Origin: Bacteroidetes bacterium GWB2_32_14 | GTDB lineage: Bacteria > Bacteroidota > Bacteroidia > Bacteroidales > UBA12077 | Length of the DNA stretch: 64,000 nucleotides | Assembly (NCBI GenBank): GCA_001768235.1 | Contig: MENK01000027.1 | Location: 1 to 64,000, forward strand | Direction: 5' to 3' | Shown here: in pieces, positions 43,766 through 52,364 of the stretch | Layout: each line of letters opens with the position of its first letter | Numbering within the stretch: the first letter of the stretch is position 1 | The notes under the pieces: model-generated | What the model was told of the DNA's origin: nothing | What the model saw: only the letters and a program-made list of their open reading frames with translations | The model's database searches: none | Made by a program: the position numbers and the translations under genes

Positions 43766-46027
43766 TTAATTTGTTAATGACTTTATTTTAATTCTCCTGC
43801 TTATTAAATTTATTACAACAGGCATAAGAGTTAGAGTTGCTATGCCAGAACTTATCATGGTAACAGCAATTAACAACCCGAATCTTTGTAGTGGAACCAA
43901 GTTTGAAAATAATAATACCAAAAACCCTAATGAAACAGATAAAACATTAATAACTATTGCCCTGCCACTAATTTTAATACTTTCTTCCAGTGCCGACTGA
44001 ACATTATTTGTTTTTTTATAATCTTCTTCAAAATGAGTTATCAGGTGTATTGCATAATCAATTCCTATTCCTACCGAAATACTTCCTACTAAAACTGTTG
44101 CAATATCAAGAGGTATTCCCGTAAAGCCCATAAATCCAAACAGGAGAATTAAAGTGGCGCTAATAGGAACTATTGCAAAAAATCCTTTAAGAGGTGATTT
44201 AAGCAATCCGGCAACGATAATAAAAACAAGAATAATTGACAGAATAAGACTATACATCTGGCTTTTTACAATACTTTGATTTAAACGTTCGTATAAAGAA
44301 GGTATTCCTGTAACTTCCATTTTGCATTCGTCGCTTTGATTTTCATTGATAAATTGTTCCAAATCATTTGAAAATTTCGATAGAGCTTCGTTATCTGTAG
44401 TAGATATATTCCCCTGAATTAGTCCTTCATCAAGGTCAGAGCTAACAAGTTGCTCCATAATATCCTGCCCATCTAACAAAAACCATAATTGTTGAATTTT
44501 TTCTTCTGATTCGGGAATCGTTTTTCCTTCTCCCATTATATTATTCATTTCCTTTATTAAATCAGCAACTGATTGAGTTTGCTTCATATATTCATTTTGT
44601 TCCATGAAAATTTGCACTTTATTCATGGTATTTAATACCTCCGGGCTTTGAACATTGCCTTTAACTGTAACATATACAGGTAAGCTGCCGGAAAATTTGT
44701 CTTGTAATAGCTTTTCGGTTTTTCGTATTGTACTTTCTTCTTTAAAATAATCAATCATATCAACTCTTCGTTCAACCTTAAATATTCCAATTACACAAAT
44801 AATTAAAATAATGGACCATATTGTAAAGGAGTATTTGGGATGCTTAAAAATGATTATTGATAGTTGTTTAAGAAAATTATTAAGTATTGTTGATTTATCA
44901 GATCGCGCCTTATCCATATTTGTATTACTTTTTGATTGGGACATAGCAATTAAAGCTGGAACAAATGTTACAGACAACACTAATGAGAAAAACACACCAA
45001 GCGCCGTGAATACTCCAAAGTCACGAATCAGGGTCAGGTACGAGCCAAAAATAAAGGATAGAAATCCAACCATTGTGGTTATTGATGCTAGAAAAACCGG
45101 AATAATAATATAAGCAACTGCTTTAAGCAATGCTTTTTTAGTATCCTGATCTTTTTCTTCATTAATTCTATTAATTACATGAATGGTATAAGCACTTCCA
45201 ACAGCTAACAATATGACAGGAATAATACTTGTAATAAGGGTTATCTCGAATTTTAATATACTCATAATTCCAATTGTCCATATTGAAGCAATTATGACTG
45301 TTGATAATGGCAGAATGACCCCTCTTGTTGTTTTAAAACTTAATAGTAAAATAAAAGCTATTAAAATAAAAGCCGATAGGCCCAACCAGATCATATCATG
45401 ACTTATTATATTCCCAATTTCAAATATCATAAAAGGAATTCCTCCATAATATATTTTTTCGGGCATATTTATTTCTGTAACCATTTCTTTTATTTGATTG
45501 GTAATGGTCGATTTATCGCTTACAGCACTATTAATTTTTGCAATAATTAAGGTTGTTGTGGCATCTTCAGAAATTAAAGACCCTCTGTACATTTCCTTAG
45601 AAAGAATGTATTGCTTGAGACTATCAAGTTCTTCATTTGTTTCAGGTAAATCGTATGCATCAATTAATTTCCCAATTTCAATTCCCCAATCACTGCCTTT
45701 AATATCTATTACATCAATTAAGCTTGTCACTGTCCCAACACCTTCAAGCGTTTTTATCGAATCGGTTAATTGCTTAATATGTTCTAATACATCTTTTTGA
45801 AAAATATTATCGGATTGAATTGCAATTAATGCCATATCGTTCCCTCCATATTTCTTTCCAACATTATTGAAAAGGACTGCTACATTATCATCTTCAGGGA
45901 GGTAACTCATTATATCAGAATTAAACTTGATATCTTTTATAAAATACCCTAGAACTAACGTTATCAACAAAGTGATGATAACTATTAGTATTCTAAATTT
46001 AACTATTGCTTCTGCTAATTTTTTCAT
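43766..46027 (-). CDS. MMPL/RND-superfamily transporter
   Basis: The 753-residue protein is an RND-type permease of two homologous halves. Each half has one N-terminal membrane helix, a periplasmic domain of about 180 residues and five more helices. Typical segments are ILLAVGSAYTIHVINRINEE in the first half and VGSISVGIGIDYAIHLITHFEE in the second. This is the smaller predicted-exporter type related to MmpL and HpnN rather than to AcrB. It sits between the acyltransferase and the LolA-like gene. A lipid or lipid-like substrate is inferred from the gene set. Confidence 0.9.
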   Translation of the reverse strand: MKKLAEAIVKFRILIVIITLLITLVLGYFIKDIKFNSDIMSYLPEDDNVAVLFNNVGKKYGGNDMALIAIQSDNIFQKDVLEHIKQLTDSIKTLEGVGTVTSLIDVIDIKGSDWGIEIGKLIDAYDLPETNEELDSLKQYILSKEMYRGSLISEDATTTLIIAKINSAVSDKSTITNQIKEMVTEINMPEKIYYGGIPFMIFEIGNIISHDMIWLGLSAFILIAFILLLSFKTTRGVILPLSTVIIASIWTIGIMSILKFEITLITSIIPVILLAVGSAYTIHVINRINEEKDQDTKKALLKAVAYIIIPVFLASITTMVGFLSFIFGSYLTLIRDFGVFTALGVFFSLVLSVTFVPALIAMSQSKSNTNMDKARSDKSTILNNFLKQLSIIIFKHPKYSFTIWSIILIICVIGIFKVERRVDMIDYFKEESTIRKTEKLLQDKFSGSLPVYVTVKGNVQSPEVLNTMNKVQIFMEQNEYMKQTQSVADLIKEMNNIMGEGKTIPESEEKIQQLWFLLDGQDIMEQLVSSDLDEGLIQGNISTTDNEALSKFSNDLEQFINENQSDECKMEVTGIPSLYERLNQSIVKSQMYSLILSIILVFIIVAGLLKSPLKGFFAIVPISATLILLFGFMGFTGIPLDIATVLVGSISVGIGIDYAIHLITHFEEDYKKTNNVQSALEESIKISGRAIVINVLSVSLGFLVLLFSNLVPLQRFGLLIAVTMISSGIATLTLMPVVINLISRRIKIKSLTN

Positions 46028-46085
46028 AATTCATTTTGTTTTTTTAGACTGTTTTTGTTTTTTGGTCATACAAGGATAAAATTTT

Positions 46086-46691
46086 TTAATTAAACCTTTT
46101 ATCTGTGGCAAAATTCTCCGGATATTTTGCATTTACATTTTTGTACATTTTATTTATTTCTGTCATTGTTGTTAGTATATTATTTGTTTCAGTAATTACA
46201 CCCTTGATACCCAATTCTTTCTTCTTATAGTCAATATAACCAATTACAATCGGGACATTTGCTTTCTCAGCCATATAATAAAATCCTTTTTTCCAATGAG
46301 TAGTTTTTGCCAATTGACCTTCGGGGGATAATACAATATGTATTTCTTTGCTATTATTAAATAATTCAGCAACCTGATTAATATATTCCTTGTTTTTATA
46401 CACCGGCATAGAACCAAAAGCTTTAAAAAAGTATTTCATAGGAAATTTAAAGAATTCCTTTTTTGATAAAAATTTATAATTAATTCCTGTATTCATTAGA
46501 TAAAGCTTACCATATAAACCATCCCAATAACTTGTATGTGGGGCAAAAATAACAATGCTCTTTTTTACATCAGGAAATTCACCTTTAATTTCCCAACCAA
46601 GCAGGTCTAATAAATATTCAGATAATCCTTTCATTCCTGTTTTATTTATTTTTTTATCAAAAAAGGGAACCCGGTTCTTTAGAAATTTCAT
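46086..46691 (-). CDS. Lysophospholipid acyltransferase (PlsC type)
   Basis: The 201-residue protein has the acyltransferase motifs HTSYWD (HxxxxD) and SPEGQLAK (EGT-like), with FFKAFGSMPVYKN between them. The first ATG (46691) overlaps the SDR stop by 35 bases. The later ATG at 46634 (MKGLSEYLLDLLGWEIKGEFPD) avoids that overlap and also gives a normal start, so either is possible. The enzyme would add an acyl chain to a glycerol or related acceptor. It is in one operon with the SDR and RND genes. Confidence 0.9.
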   Translation of the reverse strand: MKFLKNRVPFFDKKINKTGMKGLSEYLLDLLGWEIKGEFPDVKKSIVIFAPHTSYWDGLYGKLYLMNTGINYKFLSKKEFFKFPMKYFFKAFGSMPVYKNKEYINQVAELFNNSKEIHIVLSPEGQLAKTTHWKKGFYYMAEKANVPIVIGYIDYKKKELGIKGVITETNNILTTMTEINKMYKNVNAKYPENFATDKRFN

Positions 46692-47580
46692 ATAAAATAA
46701 TCCTGTCTGTAATTCCGGGGAAATTTTTATGTAACCATACTACAAGTTTTCCTTGTTGAGTTAAAATTAAATCGCGTTCTCTTTTTAAAGTTGCTTTGGC
46801 AATAATTTGAGCTACCCTTTCAGCGGTCATCATTCCTTCTTCATTTCTTGGTGATTCTTTTTGCGGCATCCCCAGTTTGTTTAATGCTACATTCCTAATA
46901 TTTGATGAGGTAAATCCAGGATGTACCACCAATACATTCAGTCCCTTTTTTATATTTTCTAATCGTAAAGTATTTAAAAAACCAACCATTGCATGTTTTG
47001 ATGCACTGTATCCTGTTCTTCCGGGCAAGGGTGTTAGTCCTGAAATTGATGAAATACCAATTACAGTTCCTTTTTGTTTTAACAAAAAAGGCAATGCAAA
47101 TTTTGTACAGTAAACGGCACCGTAAAAATTTGTATCCATTAGTTCTTTTATTACAGATAAATCTAAATCTTCGAAAATAGCTCTCATTGATATGCCTGCA
47201 TTATTAATTAAAACATCTATTTTCCTATGTTTTTCTATTGTTTTATAAATCAGGTTTTTACAATCTCCAATATTCTTAACATCGGTTTTCACAGAAAAGG
47301 CTTCTCCTCCTTGCATTTTGATTTCATTTTCGATTTTATTTAGTTCATTAATTCTACGAGCAGCAAGAACAACTTTAGCTCCGTTAGCAGCAAATTCAAA
47401 TGCACATGCTTTACCTATGCCTGATGATGCCCCTGTTATAATAATAACCTTATCAACGAATTTATTTGTTTTCGTAATTATAGTTTCACGTTTTCTTATT
47501 TTAGGCATCGGGATATTGTATTTCTTTAATAAATCTTTATTAATATTTGTATTATTAAAAAGTTCTTTGAATTTATTCAT
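46657..47580 (-). CDS. Short-chain dehydrogenase/reductase
   Basis: The protein has the classical SDR motifs IITGASSGIGKA, NNAGIS and YSASK, with the catalytic Ser in GISSISG. It is an NAD(P)-dependent oxidoreductase. The track starts at 47628, which would overlap the upstream gene by 56 bases. The ATG at 47580 overlaps its stop by eight bases and is preferred (about 307 residues, longer than the usual 250 because of N- and C-terminal extensions). A role in reducing a keto-lipid is possible but unproven. Confidence 0.9.
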   Translation of the reverse strand: MNKFKELFNNTNINKDLLKKYNIPMPKIRKRETIITKTNKFVDKVIIITGASSGIGKACAFEFAANGAKVVLAARRINELNKIENEIKMQGGEAFSVKTDVKNIGDCKNLIYKTIEKHRKIDVLINNAGISMRAIFEDLDLSVIKELMDTNFYGAVYCTKFALPFLLKQKGTVIGISSISGLTPLPGRTGYSASKHAMVGFLNTLRLENIKKGLNVLVVHPGFTSSNIRNVALNKLGMPQKESPRNEEGMMTAERVAQIIAKATLKRERDLILTQQGKLVVWLHKNFPGITDRIILYEISKEPGSLF

Positions 47581-48700
47581 TGCAGTATTTTTTATAACAT
47601 CGTACTCTTTTATTCTGTCTGTATTCAAACTTATTCCAAAGATTTTTTACCTTATTATTATTTTCCAGTTCACGGGTTGATTCAAGATTCGTAATTCCAT
47701 TTTTAATAAACGCACTCATGATTTCGTTAAAAATTAACCCATTAACACCTTTGTTCTGATACTCTTTTTGAATAGCTATAAGTAATGTATCAACGGTATC
47801 ATTTTTCCGCAAAGCATACATAATACGTAAAATACCAAAAGGGAATAATTCTCCCTTTATTTTTTGTTTTGCTTTCGAAAGAGACGGGATTGTTATTCCA
47901 AAACCAACTACTTTGTTAGTTGAATTTAAAACGATTGATACAAATTCGGGTTTTAGAATTGCTATAAATTGTTTCTTGAGTTGTTCAATTTGTTCCTTTG
48001 TTAATTCAGAAAAAGCATAAATATCAGCATATTCAATATTTAAAAGTTTAAATATATCGTCTGCATATTTTAGTAAATCCTCTTTCTTCTTCAGAATAGC
48101 ACTATGTAATTTATATCGTTTTTTAATTGAATCTGCTCCTTGTATAAATTTCTCAGGTACAGATTTTGGAACCTTAACATTATATTCAACCCAATCAATC
48201 TCTTTTTTATATCCCAGCTTTTCAATTAATGTTGAATAATAAGGGAAATTGTAGTGAGCAAAAGATGTAGGCATTTCGTTAAAACCTTCTATTAAAATTC
48301 CCGAAGGATCGAAAGATGAAAATCCCAATGGGCCATGTATATATTCCATCTGTTCATTTATTGCCCACTTTTCGACTGTTTGCAGTAATATTTTTAATAC
48401 TTCTTCATCATCAATAAAATCAAGCCACCCAAATCGTGCATATTTAATATTATTTTTTTTATTATACTTGTTATTAATGATTCCTGCCACTCGTCCAACA
48501 ATTACTCCATTCTTGGTTGCTAACCAATATCTAGCTCTACAAAATTCAAAAGCAGGGTTTTTGTCAAAAGATAACGTTTGTAATTCATTGGTATGAATGG
48601 CCGGAATGTAATAATTGTTTCCTAAATACAATTTGTCAGGAAATTTTATAAATTCTATAATTTCTTTTTTAGATGATATTTCTTTAATTACCAAACTCAT
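47573..48700 (-). CDS. GNAT-fold N-acetyltransferase-like protein
   Basis: The 375-residue protein has an N-terminal part with YLGNNYYIPAIHTNELQTL and a GPLGFSSFDPSGILIEGF segment. A C-terminal GNAT-like half has the acetyl-CoA loop-like KEYQNKGVNGLIFNEIM, and ends in RELENNNKVKNLWNKFEYR. The family is widespread but without a defined reaction. It is the first gene after the TetR regulator and overlaps the SDR start by eight bases, so it belongs to the same operon. Confidence 0.8.
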   Translation of the reverse strand: MSLVIKEISSKKEIIEFIKFPDKLYLGNNYYIPAIHTNELQTLSFDKNPAFEFCRARYWLATKNGVIVGRVAGIINNKYNKKNNIKYARFGWLDFIDDEEVLKILLQTVEKWAINEQMEYIHGPLGFSSFDPSGILIEGFNEMPTSFAHYNFPYYSTLIEKLGYKKEIDWVEYNVKVPKSVPEKFIQGADSIKKRYKLHSAILKKKEDLLKYADDIFKLLNIEYADIYAFSELTKEQIEQLKKQFIAILKPEFVSIVLNSTNKVVGFGITIPSLSKAKQKIKGELFPFGILRIMYALRKNDTVDTLLIAIQKEYQNKGVNGLIFNEIMSAFIKNGITNLESTRELENNNKVKNLWNKFEYRQNKRVRCYKKYCNE

Positions 48701-48844
48701 AACATCATATTAATTAATCTATTATTCTTTTTATAAAAAAATTGTTTTTGATTATCTGTTGATGAAGATAATGTGAAATTGAATTCATGCATATGTTCGT
48801 TTTATACTATTTATGTTTTTCCGTCTATATCAGGCAAAAAAAAA

Positions 48845-49426
48845 TTATTTTGATAATCCTTTTGTTAGAATTTCTGATAAATTATCAAAATAAGGTGAAT
48901 ATTTCTTGTATTTATTCTGTAGAAAAAATGGTATTTCAAGTCCTTTTAATACCATAATAACTACATCAATTAAAATATCAATATCTTCAATGGCTTTAAA
49001 ATCCCCTCTTTCAATACCTTGATTAACTATTTTTCTAATATTATTTTTTTCCCATATATCTAAACCTGTTCGCAAATCGTCAATAAAATCAAAATGTTCA
49101 AAAAAATCTGCTTTAATTGTTTCGTGGTAGTTTGCGGCACTATGTAAAATTTCCATTCTTTTAATAAAATATTTTTTTATTTTTTCGGTTGCTTTTAATT
49201 TATCATCATTAACAATAATTGATAAATTACTTTGGAGATTATATATTTCCCTTGAAACTACTTCTTTAAACAACTCTTCTTTACTCGTAAAATGATAATA
49301 TAATGAACCTTTTGCTTTTCTGGCTATTTTAGCAATTTCATCCATAGAAGTTTTATGAAATCCAAATTGGCTGAATAATTTTTCAGCTACTGTTAAAATC
49401 TTATCTTTTGTATCATCTATTCCCAT
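48845..49426 (-). CDS. TetR-family regulator of the lipid-system block
   Basis: The track starts at 49462, but the ATG at 49426 (MGIDDTKDKILTVAEKLFSQFGFHKTSMDEIA) gives the usual TetR start and leaves room for the -7 box at 49460-49467. The helix-turn-helix is TSMDEIAKIARKAKGSLYYHFTSKEEL. The C-terminal part (about residues 60-193) is the ligand domain. It stands 144 bases ahead of the nine-gene operon on the same strand and is likely its repressor. TetR proteins near such operons often sense acyl-CoA or fatty acids, but no ligand can be read from this sequence. Confidence 0.92.
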   Translation of the reverse strand: MGIDDTKDKILTVAEKLFSQFGFHKTSMDEIAKIARKAKGSLYYHFTSKEELFKEVVSREIYNLQSNLSIIVNDDKLKATEKIKKYFIKRMEILHSAANYHETIKADFFEHFDFIDDLRTGLDIWEKNNIRKIVNQGIERGDFKAIEDIDILIDVVIMVLKGLEIPFFLQNKYKKYSPYFDNLSEILTKGLSK

Positions 49427-49459
49427 AATAACAAAACTGACTAAAATCGTTTCAGAGTA

Positions 49460-49467
49460 CAAATATA
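49460..49467 (-). promoter_or_regulatory. -7 box of the TetR gene
   Basis: TATATTTG on the minus strand matches TAnnTTTG exactly. Downstream, ACTGA and TCAG sit around CTAAAATCGT as a partial inverted repeat that might be an operator. No good -33 box is visible at the usual spacing. Confidence 0.4.
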
Positions 49468-49598
49468 ATATTAATTTATAAAAAGCATCATATTTTTTAA
49501 AATAAATTTCGATATTTAATTAATTCCCTTATACGCTTAAACCCCGAAACAACACTATTTGTTGGTTTACAGAACATTATTTTCGCAATAGATATGGC

Positions 49599-49637
49599 AA
49601 AAAAAGAACCCTTACAGATATTTAGTCTGCAAGGGTT
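49599..49637 (-). terminator. Rho-independent terminator of the CAT-anticodon tRNA
   Basis: On the minus strand AACCCTTGCAGA pairs with TCTGTAAGGGTT (one G-U pair) around a seven-base loop, then runs into C and seven T residues. It starts 15 bases after the tRNA 3' end. Confidence 0.85.
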
Positions 49638-49651
49638 TGCTTTTGTGCCTG

Positions 49652-49725
49652 TGGGCCCACCTGGGCTCGAACCAGGGACCCTCTGATTATGAGTCAGATG
49701 CTCTAACCAGCTGAGCTATGGGCCC
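49652..49725 (-). tRNA. tRNA with anticodon CAT (Met or Ile2)
   Basis: On the minus strand GGGCCCA pairs with TGGGCCC, discriminator A. The D arm AGCTCAGCTGGTTAGAGC, the anticodon stem TCTGA/TCAGA with loop CTCATAA, and GGTTCGAGCC in the T arm are regular. The length is 74 bases with no encoded CCA. Whether it is elongator Met or the lysidine-modified Ile2 cannot be settled by eye. A terminator follows it. Confidence 0.9.
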
Positions 49726-49862
49726 GAATTTTTCCGTTTGCTGAGCCCTGCCTGCCGGCATATGGACCCTATCTTTATCTCTCGATAAAATTCGGATTGC
49801 AATATTAATTATTTGTTGTCAATTACGCAATAATTTTAAAGATAATTGTTTCGAAAATTAAA

Positions 49863-50618
49863 TTATTTTGCTTCTAGCTTTTGTAATGTCCTTAAAATAA
49901 GCTCAATTACATGATGAACGTTTTGCTCAAATATTTCAATTATCTCCTCCCAGGTAACCGGTTCTTCATCCGTTTTCCAGCAATCATAATCGGTACTCAT
50001 AGCAATGGCAGCATACGGAATTCCTATCTCGTTTGCCAGAATGGCTTCAGGTGCAGTTGACATATTAATTACATCGGCACCCCACGAACGAAACATATTC
50101 GATTCTGCCCGGGTCGAAAAACGTGGCCCCTCAATTGTAACCACTGTTCCCTGTTTATGAAATTTTAAATTCAGTTCGGTTGCCGAGAGGATTAAAAAAT
50201 TCCTGAGTTGTTTGTTAAATGGATCGGCTACAACTGTATGTTTCATATCTCCATTTTCAAACTCTTCGAAAAAACTCACTTTTCGATGCCGGGTAAAATC
50301 GATAAACTGATCGGGTATTACCAAATCGCCACGGTTAATCTCCTGGCGAAGGCTGCCACAAGCAGTAGTTGCAAGAATATATTCACATCCCTGTTCCTTC
50401 AGTGCCCAAATATTGGCCCTGTTATTTACCTGTGTTGGAGGAATTGTATGTTTTTTCCCATGACGCGATAATATAACCACATCCATATTTCCTATTTTAC
50501 CTGTTGTTAGTTCCGATGAGGGTTCTCCAAAAGGAGTTTTCACTTTTATTATTTGGGGTAATTTTAATATGTCAGGATTTTCAAGGCCCGAACCACCAAT
50601 AATTGCTACTTTAGTCAT
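49863..50618 (-). CDS. mtnP: S-methyl-5'-thioadenosine phosphorylase (or related purine nucleoside phosphorylase)
   Basis: The 251-residue protein is of the PNP/MTAP superfamily: IIGGSGLEN at the start, SRHGKKHTIPPTQVNNRANIWAL, ATTACGSLRQEINRGDLVIPDQFIDFT, VVTIEGPRFSTRAESNMFR and INMSTAPEA. The Asp in STDYDCW is in the base-binding position. It cleaves methylthioadenosine to adenine plus methylthioribose-1-phosphate. The start is two bases behind the aldolase-family gene, and mtnA is in the same operon, which supports MtnP over a general purine phosphorylase. Confidence 0.9.
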   Translation of the reverse strand: MTKVAIIGGSGLENPDILKLPQIIKVKTPFGEPSSELTTGKIGNMDVVILSRHGKKHTIPPTQVNNRANIWALKEQGCEYILATTACGSLRQEINRGDLVIPDQFIDFTRHRKVSFFEEFENGDMKHTVVADPFNKQLRNFLILSATELNLKFHKQGTVVTIEGPRFSTRAESNMFRSWGADVINMSTAPEAILANEIGIPYAAIAMSTDYDCWKTDEEPVTWEEIIEIFEQNVHHVIELILRTLQKLEAK

Positions 50619-50620
50619 AT

Positions 50621-51205
50621 TTAAAAATATTTATGTAATTCGTTGTATGCATCGTTCAGCGTTATTCCATACGAAATAATTCCTTCAGGATGTCCTCCCA
50701 TAATGATTACTCCATGTGATTTACCTGCGTACCTTGATATTTCAGAAGCCATCCCGGGAGTTCCAAATTCTGCATCTTTATTTGTTGTTGGGAGTTTATG
50801 AATATATCGTTTCCACATTTCTTGGTTGTGAACATGTATAACTCCATTCACATTCAGATTGATTTTATATATTGCAGCATGGCTCAACGATTCTGATGAT
50901 GCTTTGGTTAACCCGACACAATGAACCCTGTTTTCTTTAATATTGAATGCTTCAACTAAAGCATAATGCTCTTTTGAAAGATTTTTTAAATTCCCGGTTT
51001 CAGAACCGGAAATAATAAAATTGTGTTTATCGTAACGCATACTTATATTTCCAAAACCAATACCATCGGGATATGCACCAATTAATCCCGATTCAAAAAG
51101 TTCCTGGCGATAAAAATTAAGAGCTGAAAAATCAGTGTCATTGAAATCAAAAGATTTTTTCTCCCAATTCAGGTTAAACTTTATATATCCTTCATCAACT
51201 CTCAT
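50621..51205 (-). CDS. Class II aldolase-family protein in the methylthioadenosine operon
   Basis: The 194-residue protein has the class II aldolase/adducin metal site IHVHN, a third His in IMGGHPEGI and the catalytic-type Glu in SSESLSHAAIY, plus GFGNIS and ISGSETG for phosphate binding. Its place between mtnA and mtnP points to methylthioribulose-1-phosphate as substrate. It could be MtnB (dehydratase, classic salvage) or an Ald2-type aldolase that gives dihydroxyacetone phosphate and methylthioacetaldehyde. No mtnC or mtnD gene is adjacent, which favours the second. It overlaps the mtnA stop by four bases. Confidence 0.8.
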   Translation of the reverse strand: MRVDEGYIKFNLNWEKKSFDFNDTDFSALNFYRQELFESGLIGAYPDGIGFGNISMRYDKHNFIISGSETGNLKNLSKEHYALVEAFNIKENRVHCVGLTKASSESLSHAAIYKINLNVNGVIHVHNQEMWKRYIHKLPTTNKDAEFGTPGMASEISRYAGKSHGVIIMGGHPEGIISYGITLNDAYNELHKYF

Positions 51206-52293
51206 TTTCTAAACTTTTCTAAATCTTGTCTATTGGCTTTGCAAATTCCCTTTTCTGTAATTAAAGCACTCACATATTTTGCAGGAGTAATATCGAAACC
51301 ATAATTTGAAACGGGGCTGTTTTCAGGCATTATTCTAATTTTTACAATTCTACTTCCATCCCACCCTTCAACATATTTTACTTCGTTCTCATCGCGTTGT
51401 TCAATAGGTATTTCTTTAATTCCATCATTTATTTCCCAGTCTATTGTAGAAATCGGGAGAGCAACATAAAAAGGGATATTATTATCGTAAGCAGCAAGGG
51501 CTTTCAGGTATGTACCTATTTTGTTTGCCACATCACCAGTTGCACTTGTACGATCACTGCCAACAATTACCACATCAACCAACCCTTTTTGCATTAGCAA
51601 ACCACCTGTATTATCGGCAATAACTGTATGTGAAATACCTTCCTGCCCAAGTTCAAAAGCTGTTAATCGTGCTCCCTGGTTACGAGGGCGGGTTTCATCA
51701 ACCCAGACATGAATTTTTATTCCTTTTTTATGAGCCAGGTAAATTGGCGCTGTTGCTGTTCCGTAATCAACACATGCCAGCCAGCCAGCATTACAATGTG
51801 TTAGAATATTTACTACATCTCCGGCTTTCGACTTGCTTATTTTTTCAATCAAAGAAAATCCAAACTCTCCAATTCTAAGGCAATTATCAATTTCTTTTTC
51901 TTTAAGCCGGTTGGCTGTTTCGAAAGCTATTTGAATTTTTTTGTCGATTGATTTTTCATTTTTAATCTGATTAATTACTAAATCGACTGCAAACTGAAGG
52001 TTTACTGCCGTTGGGCGCGATGATTTTAAGTATGAAGCTAAGCTTTCAATTTCACAATTATCTTCCGATTTAATCTGCAATAAACCTAGGTACATTCCAT
52101 AAGCCGCGGCAACTCCAATCAACGGGGCACCACGAAGCCACATTTCCTTAATGGCCAGGTAAACATCTTCGGGTGTTTTTAAATCAACAATCTTAAATTC
52201 AAAAGGCAAAAATCGCTGATCAATAATTTGAATGGTTCCCGGCTCGTTTTCTTTAACCCAGATAGTATGATAATTTTTCCCGTTTATTCGCAT
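51202..52293 (-). CDS. mtnA: Methylthioribose-1-phosphate isomerase
   Basis: MtnA isomerises methylthioribose-1-phosphate to methylthioribulose-1-phosphate. The 363-residue protein has RGAPLIGVAAAYGM near the start, the catalytic Cys in ILTHCNAGWLA and the catalytic Asp in VIVGSDRTSATGDVANKIGTY. ETRPRNQGARLTAFEL is also present. It is the first gene of a three-gene operon (mtnA, aldolase, mtnP) with overlaps or gaps of only two to four bases, and is divergent from the HAD gene. Confidence 0.95.
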   Translation of the reverse strand: MRINGKNYHTIWVKENEPGTIQIIDQRFLPFEFKIVDLKTPEDVYLAIKEMWLRGAPLIGVAAAYGMYLGLLQIKSEDNCEIESLASYLKSSRPTAVNLQFAVDLVINQIKNEKSIDKKIQIAFETANRLKEKEIDNCLRIGEFGFSLIEKISKSKAGDVVNILTHCNAGWLACVDYGTATAPIYLAHKKGIKIHVWVDETRPRNQGARLTAFELGQEGISHTVIADNTGGLLMQKGLVDVVIVGSDRTSATGDVANKIGTYLKALAAYDNNIPFYVALPISTIDWEINDGIKEIPIEQRDENEVKYVEGWDGSRIVKIRIMPENSPVSNYGFDITPAKYVSALITEKGICKANRQDLEKFRK

Positions 52294-52364
52294 ATTTTGA
52301 TTTTTGATAAAATTATAAAAAGATCGGCTATTCTGTAAATGTTTTCTATTTTTGCTTCCAAAAT

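Noticed and set aside
47318-47680. Plus-strand ORF of 120 codons
   Set aside because: Antisense to the SDR nucleotide-binding motif; no family.
49652-49725. tRNA next to the 38-49 kb block as an integration site of a genomic island
   Set aside because: No integrase gene and no second copy of the tRNA 3' end were found in the window, and the gene block has no other island marks.
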